Below, in pieces: positions 1-11,941 of a stretch of DNA of 50,440 bases. The stretch covers positions 1 to 50,440 of the forward strand of contig KV919197.1 in the NCBI GenBank assembly GCA_002049455.2, given 5' to 3'. A program made the position numbers and the translations under genes. Numbering within the stretch: position 1 is the stretch's first letter; the number at the start of each line of letters is the position of its first letter. Origin of the DNA: Porphyra umbilicalis (taxonomy: Eukaryota > Rhodophyta > Bangiophyceae > Bangiales > Bangiaceae). The notes under the pieces were generated by a model. It saw only the letters and a list, made by a program, of their open reading frames with translations. It was not told the DNA's origin and ran no database searches.

Positions 1-435
1 TATCGCTAAAATGTAGACACTGTGCTCCTTTGACTCAGTGGAGCAACAGTCTGTCGGTGTTCGCCGTCCCTTCGACTCTTCTTGGCAGCTCAAGTGCGCC
101 GCGTAGGATACTCCGAGCACCATCTGTCCATGTCAGCATGCCCCAGTGTCGTACTGCAGCGACTAGTGGCCCGAAGTCTCGTGGATTGCTCGGCACACAC
201 GAGCTCCCCCCTCGCAGCTTGGACACATGGCTCATCAGAGAGCCGTGCAAGCGGCTATTAGGCCAGCTGCTACGCTTCCCACTGTGTCTTCTGGTGGGCC
301 CGCGCTCGAAGGACAAGCCAAATACCATTGCCACGATCTCTCATTGCAATCGCCTGGAGTCCTTAGCCTCCGTCAGATCTACTTTAATGCACCAATCCGG
401 TCCTTAACGCGGCCTTACCGCGTCTCTATCGTGTT

Positions 436-486
436 CGACATGTGACCATCGCGAGTCTATCTTATGCGACATGTGACCATCGCGAG
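436..486. repeat. 20-bp direct repeat, two copies 31 bp apart
   Basis: The 20-mer beginning CGACATGTGACC and ending ATCGCGAG occurs at 436-455 and again, identical, at 467-486. Confidence 0.8.
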
Positions 487-561
487 CCCACCCCCCCCAT
501 GGGCTGGAAACGCTTAACGGAAATGGCGTTCGTTAAGGCTCCGTTGAGCTCCGTTGAGCTT

Positions 562-641
562 CAACGGAGCCCAACGGTTTCGCGTTTAGTTGGAGGTTGT
601 CTTCAACGGGCCGTCCGTTGAAGAACCGTTGGGCTCCGTTG
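562..641. repeat. 18-bp perfect inverted repeat
   Basis: CAACGGAGCCCAACGGTT at 562-579 is the exact reverse complement of 624-641, with a 44-bp spacer. The spacer and flanks hold further CCGTTGA and TCAACGG copies, so several alternative hairpins are possible. No function is visible. Confidence 0.85.
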
Positions 642-2291
642 GGAAACTTAGTCAAAGCTGACGGTATTGCGCGGGTCAGCCCTGTGCACGGCTCTGAGGT
701 GATGCGACAAGCAGAGGCAGCGTGCTTGAATGGGCGGGAGGCGCCCGAGCCGCGTTTCTGACACGGCGGCGTGCGGTTGTTGGGAGTATTCGCCGCGGAT
801 CTCGCGGCGGGGCAGTCTGGAACAGCAGCGTGTCTGCCGCCACCCATCTGCTGTGAGGGATGCCGACTGGATTCATGGCCGTAATGGATGGACGGCTCCG
901 CTGCGGACAACTTTGCGCGGGACCGCTACGTGACGGTCGTTGGTGGCTCTGACTAGGCTGCGTTTCCGTGTGGTAGACTGCGGGCCTTTCTACTTTCCTT
1001 CCCAGGTTGGGCCTTTCCGGCGAGCCCAGCGCTCTCCAGTCCGCCTGTCTGGCGCGACTGTGCAGTAGTATTCGTGTCATCCTCGGCAGGCTGGCCGTCT
1101 CTGGTGCTATCCTATCATCTATCATGATAATACCCCTTTCGTCAGACAGGCAGCCTGCGTCGTCGATCGCGGCCATTGACGGACTGTTGTCCGACGCGAC
1201 ATTCGCGTGGGGCCGCGTACCCCCGCGCAGGCACCCAGAAGCCAAAGATGAGGCTGTCTCATCTCGGAGGCCGCCACCGCAGAGGGTGCGCTGTCTCTGT
1301 CCACACAGATTTCTGATGCGGCGGGTGTGTTGCAGCCATTCATGCATCGGAAGAGGTGGTGTGGATGTCTGCGCCTTTGCTTGCGTCAGGCTGACTTTCC
1401 TCCGAGTCCATCGGCCGCTGCCGTTTAGCAGCAGGCTGACTTCCAACAGCAGAAGCTGCGTTTTTGGAGACTCATCTGACGGTGACACGTGACAGTAAAT
1501 GGCTTGCTTCAGCTGAGTGGGCCCCATCCACTCAATTTTTGATGCCGCTGCGCGGACTGCCCTCCACCCGGGCGCGCTGATGTCATGTGTGGGCCTCTGG
1601 CGCGCCCTCGAGGTGGACACGCCGCGCCCGTTGCGGGCATCCAGAGCACGTGAGGCGCGCCGATCGCTACTTCAGTAACTGCCTCCCTCACTCGACGGAC
1701 GAAATGGGGGCAGAGAAGAACCAAAACTGACCAGGGCAAACCACTTGTCTCTGTTGGTGGCTGTCCTCTGCCATAGATGAATCATCAGGCCGCTGCTGGG
1801 GCTACCACGAGCCCACGACCGCCGGCGGGTTGTGACTCCAGGTGGAGACGCAGGTGGTGGACACAGCTCCCATGAACGGAATCTCACTAGAAGCGGGGCC
1901 CAGGTTCGAGCCACTGGGGTACACGTTACGTAGAGCAGTTCCACTGGCCGCAGCCTCTTCCGGGCTGTCGCAGCGCTTGTTGGACCGTTAGGGCTCTCAC
2001 TCCTTGGCGCTCGCGGGGCTCGCGGGTATCCCCAACATGACGTGATCAGCCAGGCTGATCGCGTTGCAGCCGCCGGCGCGAGTCCCCGTCACGTCTTCGA
2101 TTGCAGATGCGACGAATCTATGATCGTCTCGACAGCAATGCCACAAGATTCGTCGCGTACAGTACTTAAGCAGATCCATGCCTGGCGGGACACGAGTTGC
2201 ATGAACATTGAAGTGGTGTGCGGGAGAGCGCATGACTCCCGGCTGACGAGGTATGGCGCGTCGCAAAAGAATGATCAGATCTGAGAAACGC

Positions 2292-2433
2292 TCACAGTAA
2301 GTCACAGCAGTTCACAGCAGCTCACAGCACAGAATTCAAAATTGCTGTGATCCTCCTTGCCTCCCACAGAGCCATCCAGGAGCCCTCAGCATGCAGTTTT
2401 ATTTCAAAGCCCAGTCACAGCACGGTCACAGCA
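2292..2433. repeat. cluster of TCACAGCA motifs
   Basis: TCACAGCA occurs at 2302, 2312, 2322, 2415 and 2426, with a variant TCACAGTA at 2292 and the reverse complement TGCTGTGA at 2343. The first four copies are spaced 10 bp apart. The arrangement resembles subterminal repeats of DNA transposons, but no matching terminus was found. Confidence 0.7.
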
Positions 2434-3623
2434 TGCTGTAACTTGGTGTGGAAGTTGCTCGGATCCGATCATTCTTTGGCGACGCGCCATATCGTCACAC
2501 TGCCACGCTGGCCATGCAGAACTGTGGCGCACGCGACGTGCACATCGCCACGGCGGCATGAACTGGTGCGTCCGCCCTGCTCCGCCCATTCCCTACCTGC
2601 AGCTATAGTCTAATTGCATTTATACACACGCCGGCGGTGTACAGCTGAGGGGGTCTGGTCTGTCGGGTAGAGAAAGACTACAACGTTCGTCTCCGTCTCG
2701 CAGAGAAGGCGGACAGTTGTGGCGGCAGCAGTCGCCGCGGTCTCACAACAATTGAGCGTGTACAGCCGTTCTCCAAAAAATCCCGCACTCCAACAGTTGC
2801 AAAAGTGTTCCAAATCGGCCTCTACGACCCCGCAGAGGGCGATTTGGAAAAATTCCATCGACATTTGCCGGATGTTGAACATCTGGCCTCCCGTCGGTGT
2901 CACGTACTGCGCAGCGCCGGCCGTCAGCGTCGGCGCGTTTCTCCTTCGGAACGGACGTGACTCTTCACATATCTTCCACTACATTGGCGGACCACGAGGG
3001 TGCCGGAGACGCTCGAAGTCTGCGCATTTGAGAGCTGCAGGATATCCATGGCCAACGTGGGCAGAGGGCTCGTCTCCCGACCCGCCGAGCTGCACGCCAG
3101 CTGCTGCCTCACATCCAAAATGGGTGACGGCGGAACACCGGGACGAGCGTGCGATAGTAGGTGCGCGCATATCCTGTAGATAGGTGTAGAAGGCGAGGAC
3201 GTCTGCTGCATCAGACACACGGGAGCTGCACTTGACGCATGGGCTCGCCACGCCTCGTAGGAGGAGTGCTGTCTGGTGGGGTCATTTAGTGGATGCTTCT
3301 CAACCGGGTGCATCTTTAGTGAATGCATGTCCCCGGAAAAGAGCGACGAGCGTTTCGCTACCTCCTTTTGCTTGGTCCCACTCTCCCGTGGACGGCATCA
3401 CCCACAAGCTCTTTCCCATCCCCTCAACGTACGGCGGCTCACTGTCGGTGCGCGGCACGCCACGCTCGATCGACCTTGCGACTAAGGCTGCACGCCACCC
3501 GCACCAACACGCCTGCACCCAGCATCGGGGGCCGGACCCCACGGCCGTGTCGGCCCATCGACCCAATCGGGCCGGCCGGCGTCAACGGTGTCGCTGCCAC
3601 AGCCACCGTCGCCCCCCCCCCCA

Positions 3624-4700
3624 TCATTGTCGACGTGCACGCTCCTGGGCGTGCCCCCCACCGTGGACCGCAACGCGGGGCGCTCCCGCACCGAGAGAGC
3701 CGATAGCGATGCGTCCCAGCCCAAGGGGGAGCGCCACGCCCGCGGCGGTCGGCTTGACGGCGCCTGTGACCGCCCCGTGCGCAACTTTCACACCGGTCTG
3801 GCCGGCGGCGCCGGCGCCGCCGACGAGCATCCAGTCGCCGGTGGTCATCGCGGACCCCGTGACGGGCACACTCATCGTCCGCGGCGCGCCGTTGCAGCCG
3901 GTGACGCGAAGCACGGCGGTGGGGAGGGTGATGGCGACGGGGAGGGGGGGGGCTCGGCGCCCCCCTGACGGTGGGCAGCGGCGAGACGACCAGTGCCGCC
4001 GCCGGCGTGTCCAGAGCGGCTGCGTGCACGGCGGGCGGAGCGGCTCGAGCAGACGCCCTGCCGACGACCGCCGTTGCGGGTGCGGCGGCCGCTGCCGTGG
4101 GCGTCCACCGCTGCCAGGGGCAGGGGCGCGGGGCGCAAGCGCCGCTTGGCAGGCCCCATCGGCCACGGGTCGAGGCGCGCGGGGCGGCGGCGGCGCCGCG
4201 TCGACCGCGTCGGCAGGGCGCACCTCGGTGCGGCGGCGGCGGCCGCCGCGGCGGCCCGCCACGTGCGGGGTCGCGACGGCCCCCGCCGTGGCCACCCCGC
4301 CGCCGTCGTCGTCTGACGCGCGGCGGTCGGGGGCGCCGCCGCGGCGGAGCGGGGGCGACGGGCGGCCACGCGCCGGCCGGCACGCGCGCGCTCCACGCGG
4401 CGCGCGCGGCGGGGGTGGGCGGCAGCGACGGACGCGCATCGGGCGCGTGCGGGCAGTGCGGGGGGGCTTGACGGGGCGAGGCGCCGCCGGCTCGGGCGCG
4501 GTGCGCTCGCTGGGGGCGCCGCCGGTGCGGGCGCCCCGTGGGCCCCCGCGCGTCGCCGTGGCAGGCCGTCGGGCGCGGCGGGGGGCCCGCGCCGTGGGTG
4601 GGGGGCACACGCAGGCGGCGCCGCGGGCGGGGGGCGCGGGGGGGGGGGCGGGGTTGACGAGCAAGGGCGTTGCCGCTGCGCCGTGCGGTGGACGTGTCTT
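3624..4700 (-). CDS. possible GC-rich protein, minus strand, function unknown
   Basis: No family is recognised. Read on the minus strand, about 3624-3945 gives an unusually natural, non-repetitive sequence rich in Val, Thr, Gly and Ala (segments such as TLPTAVLRVTGC and GDWMLVGGAGAAG), ending in TGA at 3624. Upstream of the G run near 3943-3949 the plausible reading continues in a different minus frame (AALDTPAAALVVSPLPTVRG), so a run-length frame change is suspected, as in the neighbouring gene. Beyond about 4160 every frame is low complexity and the start cannot be placed. An AT-richer stretch at about 4690-4800 separates it from the divergent plus-strand gene and could be a shared promoter. 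A plus-strand reading cannot be excluded. Confidence 0.28.
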   Translation of the reverse strand, partial: KTRPPHGAAATPLLVNPAPPPAPPARGAACVCPPPTARAPRRARRPATATRGGPRGARTGGAPSERTAPEPAAPRPVKPPRTARTRPMRVRRCRPPPPRAPRGARACRPARGRPSPPLRRGGAPDRRASDDDGGGVATAGAVATPHVAGRRGGRRRRTEVRPADAVDAAPPPPRAPRPVADGACQAALAPRAPAPGSGGRPRQRPPHPQRRSSAGRLLEPLRPPCTQPLWTRRRRHWSSRRCPPSGGRRAPPLPVAITLPTAVLRVTGCNGAPRTMSVPVTGSAMTTGDWMLVGGAGAAGQTGVKVAHGAVTGAVKPTAAGVALPLGLGRIAIGSLGAGAPRVAVHGGGHAQERARRQ

Positions 4701-4966
4701 GTCCCGTGCGGTCATTTTCAAGTGCCCAGGCGCGGCGCGGGCGTTTTCGCAAACGCGCCTTTTGTACCCAAAACCGCCCTTAATTGCCCTACCCCCCCGC
4801 CGCTGTCGAGCAAAAGCGCGGGCGCCCGCGCGCGGGGCGCGGCCGCGCGCCGGCCCCGCGCCGCCGCGGCGCACCTCCGCGCGGCGGCGGCGGCGCGGGC
4901 GCGCCGCGGGGCCGCCGACCGTCGCGACGCGCGGCGCGGCGCCGCCGCCGGGCGGCCGCCGGCGCC

Positions 4967-5016
4967 ATGCCCGCCGCCCCCCCCCCCCCGCGGCGGCCGT
5001 CACCGCGGCGGCGGCG

Positions 5017-5047
<31 letters not shown>

Positions 5048-6572
5048 AATCCTGCCTCCACGCCCTCCTCCGCGCCATCCCCGCGGGGGATGTCCCCCCC
5101 CCCCCCCCCCCCCCCCCCCCCATCAAGGCCGAGGCGGCGGGCGGGCCCCCCCCCCCCCCCCCCCCCGCCCCCCCCAAGTCCGACCCCACCGGCCCGTCGT
5201 CGGCGACCCCCTCGTGGCACCGGCGCGTGCGCGACGCGGTTGCGGGCGCCCCCCCCGGCGCGGCCGCGTCGACGCTCGACGCGGCCGTTGCGGCGGTCAT
5301 TGCCGCCGGCCGCCCCGGCCGCCTCCTCGGCGTGTATGCGCCGCCGGCGCCGCCGCCCGTCGGCGCCGCCGACGTGGCGCTGCTGCTGGCCGTCGTTGCG
5401 GGTGTGGAGGGGGGGCCGCCTTGGGCGCCCGCCGCCGCTGCGGCGGGGGGGGGGGGCGGGGGGGGGGGAGGGCGCCGCCACGGATGGCGGCGGTGACACC
5501 ACCGACAGCGACGGCGACGGCGACGACGGCGGCGACGACGGCGACGGGGACGGGGAGGCGGCGGCGGCGCTCGGCGACGGCGTCGCGTCCCTCCTCACGG
5601 GCGCGCTCGTGGGCGCGCGCGGGTCCCCGCCGCTGGCGGCGGCGCACACGGGCTCCCGCGCCGACCGCCTGCGGCTCCTGCCGGCGGGCGTCGGCCTGCC
5701 GGGCGTGGCGCGCCGCGCCGTCGACGCGGGGCGGGCGCTTGTGGGGGCGCTCCTCCGCGCCGGCGGGGGCGGGGGGGGGGGGGGGTCCCGGTCGGCGGCC
5801 GGCCGCGCTCTGGACACTGCAACGGCGGCGTATGAGCGGCGGCTGTGTGTCGACGCGGCCGTCGAGTTGTGGGCGGCGCTCTTTGCGCGCGTGCCGCCGG
5901 CGCGGGGGGCGTTGCTCGCAGACGCGGGCGCGGCGGCCGACGGTGGCGGCGGCGGGCGCGGTGGGGGGGGCGCCGCCGACGCGGCCGTTGCGCTCGTCAC
6001 CCGCCTCGCAACGACGCCCGACTTGGCCGCCGCCCCGCCGCTGCCGCCGTCTCTGCCCGACCCGACCGCCGCCGCGTACCGGTGTGGGGATTGTTTGGCG
6101 GCGGGGTGGGACGACCCCGAGGTCGCCGAAGTGGTGCCCCCCGCCGCCGCCGCCGCCCCCGTCGCCGACGGCGTTGCCCCGGCGGGCGCGCCCGCGGCGG
6201 CGGCGGCGGCGGCGGCGGCCGCCGCGGCGTGGCCCCACCCGTGGGGGCCCGCCGCGTGTGCGGCGTGTGGGCGCGCGCCCGCGGGGGGGGCCGCCGTCCT
6301 CGCGGCGGCGGGGCAGGCGGCGCTCGCCGCGGCGGTGCCGCGCCTGGCGGCGGGGGCGGGTGCGGGCGGGTGCGGGCGCCTCGTCGAGGCCCTCGAGGGC
6401 CTCCCGTACGTGGGGGGGGGGGGGGGGGGGGGGGGGGATCGCCACCGAGCTGGGGGGGCTCGCCGCCGTTGCGGCCGCCGCCGCCGGGGGGGGGGGGGGG
6501 GGGGGGGGGGTCCCCCGCGCGTCTACTGGGACGCCCCGCCCGTGGTTGTGGTTTGGGGGGGGGGGGGGCGAC

Positions 6573-6609
<37 letters not shown>

Positions 6610-6996
6610 GTCGTCACCCTCGCCGCCGCCTTTGCGCGTGGCGCCGACGGCGTGTGGCGGCCGTCGGCGGCGGCGGTTGACCGCCTCGCGTCCACCCCGG
6701 CGGGGGCGGCGTACGTGGACGACCCGGGCGGGGCGTTGCGGGAGGCGGCCACCCCCGCCGCCGCCGCATCCCCTGCCCCGCCGGGGTGTGGGGGCGGGGG
6801 GGGGGGCGGCGGACCGCCGCCCGACGCGGCGCGCCTCGACCTCCTCCTCTACCTCGCGGAAGCGCGCGTCGCCGCGGCCGCGGCGCCGTCGACGCGGGGC
6901 GGCGGGCTGTCGGGCGCCCTCCAACGCGCCCTCTCCGTCTTTGTGGCGGCGCTGGCGTTGCGGGAGGGCGACCGCGCGTGCGGCAACGTCGACGAC

Positions 6997-7027
<31 letters not shown>

Positions 7028-7582
7028 TCGCCGGTGCGGGGGCCTCCGCCCCCGCCCCCGCGACCGCGACCGCCGCCGCCGCCGCCGCGACGGCCGCCGC
7101 GACGGCCGCCCTGCCGCCGCCCCTATCGGTCGCCGCCGCGACCGCCGCCGTGGCGGCGCTGCTGCGGGCGGCGTCGCGGCTGGGCGGCGACGCGGAGCGC
7201 CTCGCCGCCACGCGGCTGCTGCTCGTGGCGGCTGCGGGCGTTGCCGCGGCCGTGGCGGGGGGGGGGGGGGCGGGGGCGGGGTGCGCGCCGACGTTGCCGC
7301 CGCCGTTGCGGTGGCGGTGCGGGTGCTCGCCGCCACGGCGCCGCCGCGTCGTGCCGGCGGCGGCGGCGGCGGCGGCGACACGGCGGCGGTGGCGGTGCCC
7401 CTCGCCCCCGCCGTCGCCGCCCTCCCCGTCGACGCGGCGGCGCGGCTGCTGACGGCGGCGGCGACCGCCGCCGACCGCCTCACCGTCCGCGCGGCAGCGG
7501 CGGCGGTTGTTGCCGCCGCGGGCGCCGCCGCCGCCGCGTCGCCACACGTTGCGCTGGCGTGGCAGCGCCTCTGCCGCGACCT

Positions 7583-7615
<33 letters not shown>

Positions 7616-8686
7616 TCCGCCGCTGCCGCTGCCGCCGCGGGGAGGCGGCGCCGCCGCCGCCGCCGCCACCTCCCCCGGCGGGGGCTTGGGGGGGGGGGGG
7701 GGGCGCCCGCCGACCCCGCGGCGGCGGCGCCCGCCGCCGCCGCGTGCGCGTCGTGGCCGGCGGTGGACGGCGCCCTTGGGTGCCTCGCCGCGGAGCTGCG
7801 GGCGGCCGCCGCCGGCGGCGGCGGCTCGCCCGCGGCCCGCGGGCGGGGGGCGGCGGCCTCGGCGGCCGCCGCCGCCGCCCTAACCGCCTGCTGCGTGCGG
7901 GCGGCGGTCGCCGCCGTGGATGCGGCGCCGGTCGGCCGCCGCGGGGCGGGCGACGCGGCGCTCGTGCGGGGGTGGGGGCGGTCCTGTCGGCGGGCGCGAC
8001 CGCGCCCGGCGCGCCGCCGGCCGGCGACGGCGACGGCGGCGACGGCGGCGGCGACGGCGGCGGTGGCGACGGCGACGCGCTGCGGTGGTGGCTGCTCCGC
8101 CTGTACATTGGGCGGCGGCGGCCGCTCGACGCGGCCGCCGTGGCGGCGGACCTCCTCGGGGGGGGGGGGGGGGGGGGGGGTCCGCGCCCCGCCCGCCGAC
8201 CGCGCGCTCGCCGCGGCGGCGTGGTTCCGCGACCACCTCCCCGCCGACGGCGGCGGCGGCGGGCCGCCGGGGCGGCGGCGGCGGCCGCCACGGCGACCGC
8301 CGGGCGCGTCGCCCCTCCTCACCTCCATCGCCGCGGCGGCGGTGCGGGGCGTCGACGGCCGCCTCGCCGGCGGGGACGGCGACGGCGGCGGCAACGGCGA
8401 CGGCGGCGGCGTGGCCGCCGCCGCCGCGTCGGGCGTGGCCGTGCGCCTGTTTGGGTGTGGGCGGTCTGTGGCCGCCGCCGCCGCCGCGGCAGCGGCAGCG
8501 TCGCCCCCCGCCGCCGCCCCCCCGCCATCCCCAGCGTTGCGGTTGGCCGGTGCGGCGGTGGCGGCGGCCGCCCGCTGGCGCGTGTCGGCGCGCCTCGGTG
8601 CGGGGCGCGGCGGGGGCGGCCGCTCCGTTGCCGCGTCGGCGGCGGCTGCCGACGCGGAGCGGCGGCTGCTCGCCGCCGCGCGCGCG

Positions 8687-8726
<40 letters not shown>

Positions 8727-9137
8727 AACCGTCGGGCGGCCACGACGCGGCCGACGCGCGGCGGGCGCTCGGCGCGGCGATTGCCGCTGCGGACGGTGCT
8801 GGGGTGGGCGGGGACCCCCCCCCCCCCGCCCCCCCCCCCCCCCCGCCACCACCCCGCCGGCTCTGCCGCCGCACGCGGCGGCGGCGGCGGCGGCGGCGGC
8901 GGCCGACGATGGGGGCGTCGCCGCCGCCGTCCGCGACCGGTCCGCGCGCGCCGAGCGGCGGCGGTGCGCGACGCGCGCGGCGCTCGTGGAGCAGTGGCTC
9001 GGCGACGAGGCGGCCGACTTGGGGGACCTCGACGGGTGGCTCGTGCCCCTGCCCCCCGCGGCGGTGGGGGGGGGGGGGGGCGCCGCCCGCGGGGGCGCCG
9101 GAAGCGCCGCCGCCTGGGCGCGTGGGGGGACCCCTAG
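4967..9137 (+). CDS. large Ala/Gly/Pro-rich protein, frame broken at homopolymer runs
   Basis: Function unknown. No single frame stays plausible, but a continuous protein-like reading emerges if frame is changed at G or C runs: near 4977-4989, 5445-5468, 6412-6437, 6486-6510, 6555-6568, 7257-7270, 7688-7703, 7968-7978, 8158-8180, 8815-8844 and 9066-9080. Between runs there are ordinary stretches such as RLDLLLYLAEARV, ALRWWLLRLYIG and ALVEQWLGDEAADLGDLDGW. A CGDC near 6083-6094 and a CAACG near 6256-6270 might form a zinc-binding pair. The start is the first ATG after the AT-richer spacer; the stop is a TAG at 9135-9137 in the last plausible frame. About 1,390 residues are expected. The breaks are most simply assembly or run-length errors at poly-Gly/poly-Pro tracts. 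The gene converges on eS17. Confidence 0.45.
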
Positions 9138-9433
9138 TTGGCGAGGGGCGCCCGGCGGGGGGGGGGGGTCTGCGCGGGCGCGCTGGCGCCGACCGCGCGC
9201 GATGCGCTTGCGCGAGCGGGGGGACACGCTGGCGGGGGGCGGGGCGCTGCCCGCAGCCACTGGGCACGGCGCCCCGCGCGTGGGCGACACGCGTGGGGGG
9301 GCGACCAAGAGCACAACCAGATGTTTCTTTTTTTTTTTACCAGCTGCGCGTACCGACCGACCAGTGGGGAGTGGATGTGGAGTGGAGCACCGAAACCTAG
9401 ACACACCGCCCTTCGGGCGGGGCGTGTGGCCCC

Positions 9434-10661
9434 CTAACGGCGGTCGCGGTTGTAGGCAACGCCGCCCGGCGCGCGGCCGCGCACCTCCACCGGCGTTGTC
9501 TGCACAACGACGTGCGGCAGGTTACCCATGCCGAGGGCCTCGAGCATCTTCTTTGTGTCCGCGTCAATCTCAATCATGCCCGTATCCACGGCCGACACTT
9601 CGGGCACAAAGTCCATGCGCCGCTCGCGCTCCTCCTCTTGGAGCTTGAGGGAGATGCCGCGGACGGGGCCCTTTTGGATGCGCGCCATCAAATGCTGGGG
9701 GGGGGGGGAAACGGCAACACAGGGGGGCAGCACAAAAAAACAGAAAACAAGGTCCGACGAGACAGACGAGACCAGCGATTCCCCAACAAACAAGCCATCC
9801 ATGTCAGATCGCCAAGCCAAGCCGAGGCGAAAAACAAAGGCAATGGACCGACACCGTCGACGCACGGTACGCATCCCATGCATCAAAACAGCCGCAAAAC
9901 GACAGTCGGGGGCCAATCGACAGCCCCACCCCGGCACCCACCCGCAAGCCAAAACGTACCGTCACAAAGCCGGCAATCTTGTTCCGCAGGCGCTTGGATG
10001 GGATGATAGCAACCTCATCGCAGATGCGCTTGTTGGTCTGGAAGTCGAGCGTCAGCCGAGAGTAGTACTTCTCGATGATTACCCGGGCGCTCTTCTTCAC
10101 CGTCTTCGTGCGGACGCGACCCTGTTAATCCGCAAGCAAAAGAGTTGCCAAGGTGCCAATGGGGTGAAACGAAGAGCACGAGGGGGAGGCAAGTGTGACA
10201 CGTGCCGAAAGAAAAGTCACGTCAACGATCAGTCAGCACGCACGCAACCAACCAGTCCACCACAGGCCACCAGACACCCATCTCAAGAGCTTGTAGTGCG
10301 CATAAGGCAGCCCGACCAGCGGACGAACGCCTCCCTCTGCCGGCTGTCGCCCGCGCAGATGCAGGCGGGACCGGAACGGCGCGAAGAGCGCTCGCGTCCG
10401 GAGCATCCAACGAGGACGTAGGCAGAGCACGCCATCGAGGCAGAGCACGCCATCTCGCCACACTCCTCCGCATGTCGCTCGGTGCCCCCAGCCATGTCCC
10501 ATTCCCCAGCAACGCGCCATACGCAATGACACGCCACCAACAACAGCGTCCACCCAACTGTCCCGCGCCGTGCGGATCACACCATGGTCACGCCACCACA
10601 ACCAGCCATCGGCTCCCAGCATCCGGCATTCCCCATCTTCTCTCAATGGAGCACGTACCAT
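9434..10661 (-). CDS. RPS17: 40S ribosomal protein eS17
   Basis: A component of the small cytosolic ribosomal subunit. Three exons on the minus strand: 10661-10659 (ATG only), 10121-9960 (54 codons) and 9694-9434. Both later junctions are clean: AG before GGT CGC at 10121, GTACGT donor after ACG at 9960, and CCCCAG before CAT TTG at 9694. The spliced product has about 141 residues, the usual eukaryotic length, and runs through [38 protein letters not shown], then [18 protein letters not shown], all hallmark eS17 sequence; the end is TAG at 9434. The ATG-only first exon is inferred from an ATG followed by GTACGTGC at 10658 and gives a 537-bp first intron; another ATG could be used. The second intron is 265 bp and starts just upstream of a run of G. 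Identity is certain; only exon 1 is uncertain. Confidence 0.93.
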
Positions 10662-11167
10662 GTTGGCGACGGGGGGGCGTCAACGACGACCGCAATGTGC
10701 AAGCTGGGGGAGTGTGCAGACGGTGGGCGGATGCCGTGACAGAGATGATGCCCCGGACCACGACGACGCCCCCCACTCCGCGCGATCGGCGTTCGGGGCG
10801 ACGCGCATTCGCAGGCGGCGATCGTGCCAGGTTTGTCGATTGATGACACGTGGCGGGGTCGCGAGCTTTAACGCTCTGCTCGATCTTGGCAAAAGGACGA
10901 CAGCTGTCGAGGCTTCACTCAGGCTGATCACCACAGCCATTCGCGCAAGTATTCTAGGTGCCACTACCATCACCTGCTGGAATTGAGTAGCTGATGTCTG
11001 TTTCAGAATTCCAGTGCATCCATTCGCCTCGATGCTGGCACTCGTGTCTATTCGGTTGTGACGCGCCTGCTGCTGGCCGCAGTCTCTGCGCGCCTGCCGC
11101 CCTCCCCCGGTCCCGCGTACCTGGCATTGCTACCTTGTTGCCCGTGCCTCCTGCCGCTGCCCCCACC
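10662..11167. promoter_or_regulatory. divergent promoter region of RPS17 and GET4
   Basis: About 0.5 kb separates the inferred eS17 start codon from the GET4 start codon, which point away from each other, so both promoters should lie here. The only motif I would point to is GACACGTGGC at 10845-10854, a palindromic CACGTG core in the context bZIP and bHLH factors favour in plants. No TATA box is obvious. The regulatory role is inference. Confidence 0.4.
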
Positions 11168-11887
11168 ATGACGTCCCTTGCATCCGCAGAGAAGCGCGTC
11201 TCCCGCGCCTTTGACGCGTCCGACTGGTACGCCGCGGAGCAGGCGGTGCGGGCGCTCTACCACCGCCAATCCGTCGGCAGCCGCAAGGAGGCCCCCGCCC
11301 CGCCGTCGGCGGCGGCCGCCACCCTCCGCGCTGGGGCGGAAAAGCTGCTGGCCGCCCGCCAAATCACGGCGGGCACCTCCATCGGTCTGCTCCTCGTCGA
11401 GCACTGGGCGTCGGGCGGGCCGAGCAGCAGCGCCGGCGGCGGCGCCGCGGCGGCGACGGGCGGCGCCGGCCGCGTCACGTATGGCGCCGACGGTACGGAC
11501 GTGGCGCTGCTGGCGCTCGCCGACGCCTATGGCGATCCGGCGACGGACCTCGACGAGGCCGGCCGCCGCGAGTACCTCCGCTACCTCCGCGCGGCGATTG
11601 CCTACTCGTCGAGTCTGCCGGCAGGCGGTGGCGGCGGCGGCGGCCCGTCGACCGCCGGGCGCACCGTCGGCCCGACCGAGTTTGGGGACGCGCGCCTCAA
11701 CGCGCGCGCCGGCGCGGCGGCGGCGGCGGCCGGCGACTTTCCCGCCGCCACCCGCTTTTACACCCACTCGGACGACCCCGCCGGCCACGCGGCGGCGCTG
11801 CTGGCGTGGTCCGACACGGCCCTCGCGTCCGAGGCGCCGCTGCTGTTGACGCGGGCGGTGCTCACCTACTTGGCCGGCGGTGGCGGC

Positions 11888-11941
<54 letters not shown>

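Larger units (their letters stand above)
1..3580. other. repeat-rich intergenic stretch, no supported gene
   Basis: No ORF here shows a family signature I recognise. The longest is a 314-codon minus-strand frame at 676-1620, rich in Ser, Arg and Pro, with no recognisable domain; shorter minus frames lie at 2610-2903 and 2979-3251. Base composition is mixed and clearly less GC-rich than the neighbouring block from 3.6 kb. The stretch contains several short repeats, listed separately, and reads like decayed transposon sequence. That interpretation is inference. Confidence 0.5.

Noticed and set aside
676..1620. 314-codon minus-strand ORF
   Set aside because: No domain, biased Ser/Arg/Pro composition, and repeats nearby; not enough to call a gene.
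1896..1935. Possible tRNA B box (GGTTCGAGCC near 1905)
   Set aside because: No A box, acceptor stem or anticodon arm can be folded around it.
3624..5300. 558-codon minus-strand open frame
   Set aside because: Only its last about 110 codons look natural; the upstream part is an antisense shadow of the poly-Ala/poly-Pro plus-strand gene.
4784..9400. One 1,538-codon plus-strand open frame
   Set aside because: Absence of stops reflects extreme GC content; large parts are Arg/Pro-rich and implausible. Protein-like sequence requires frame changes, so I described a composite gene instead.
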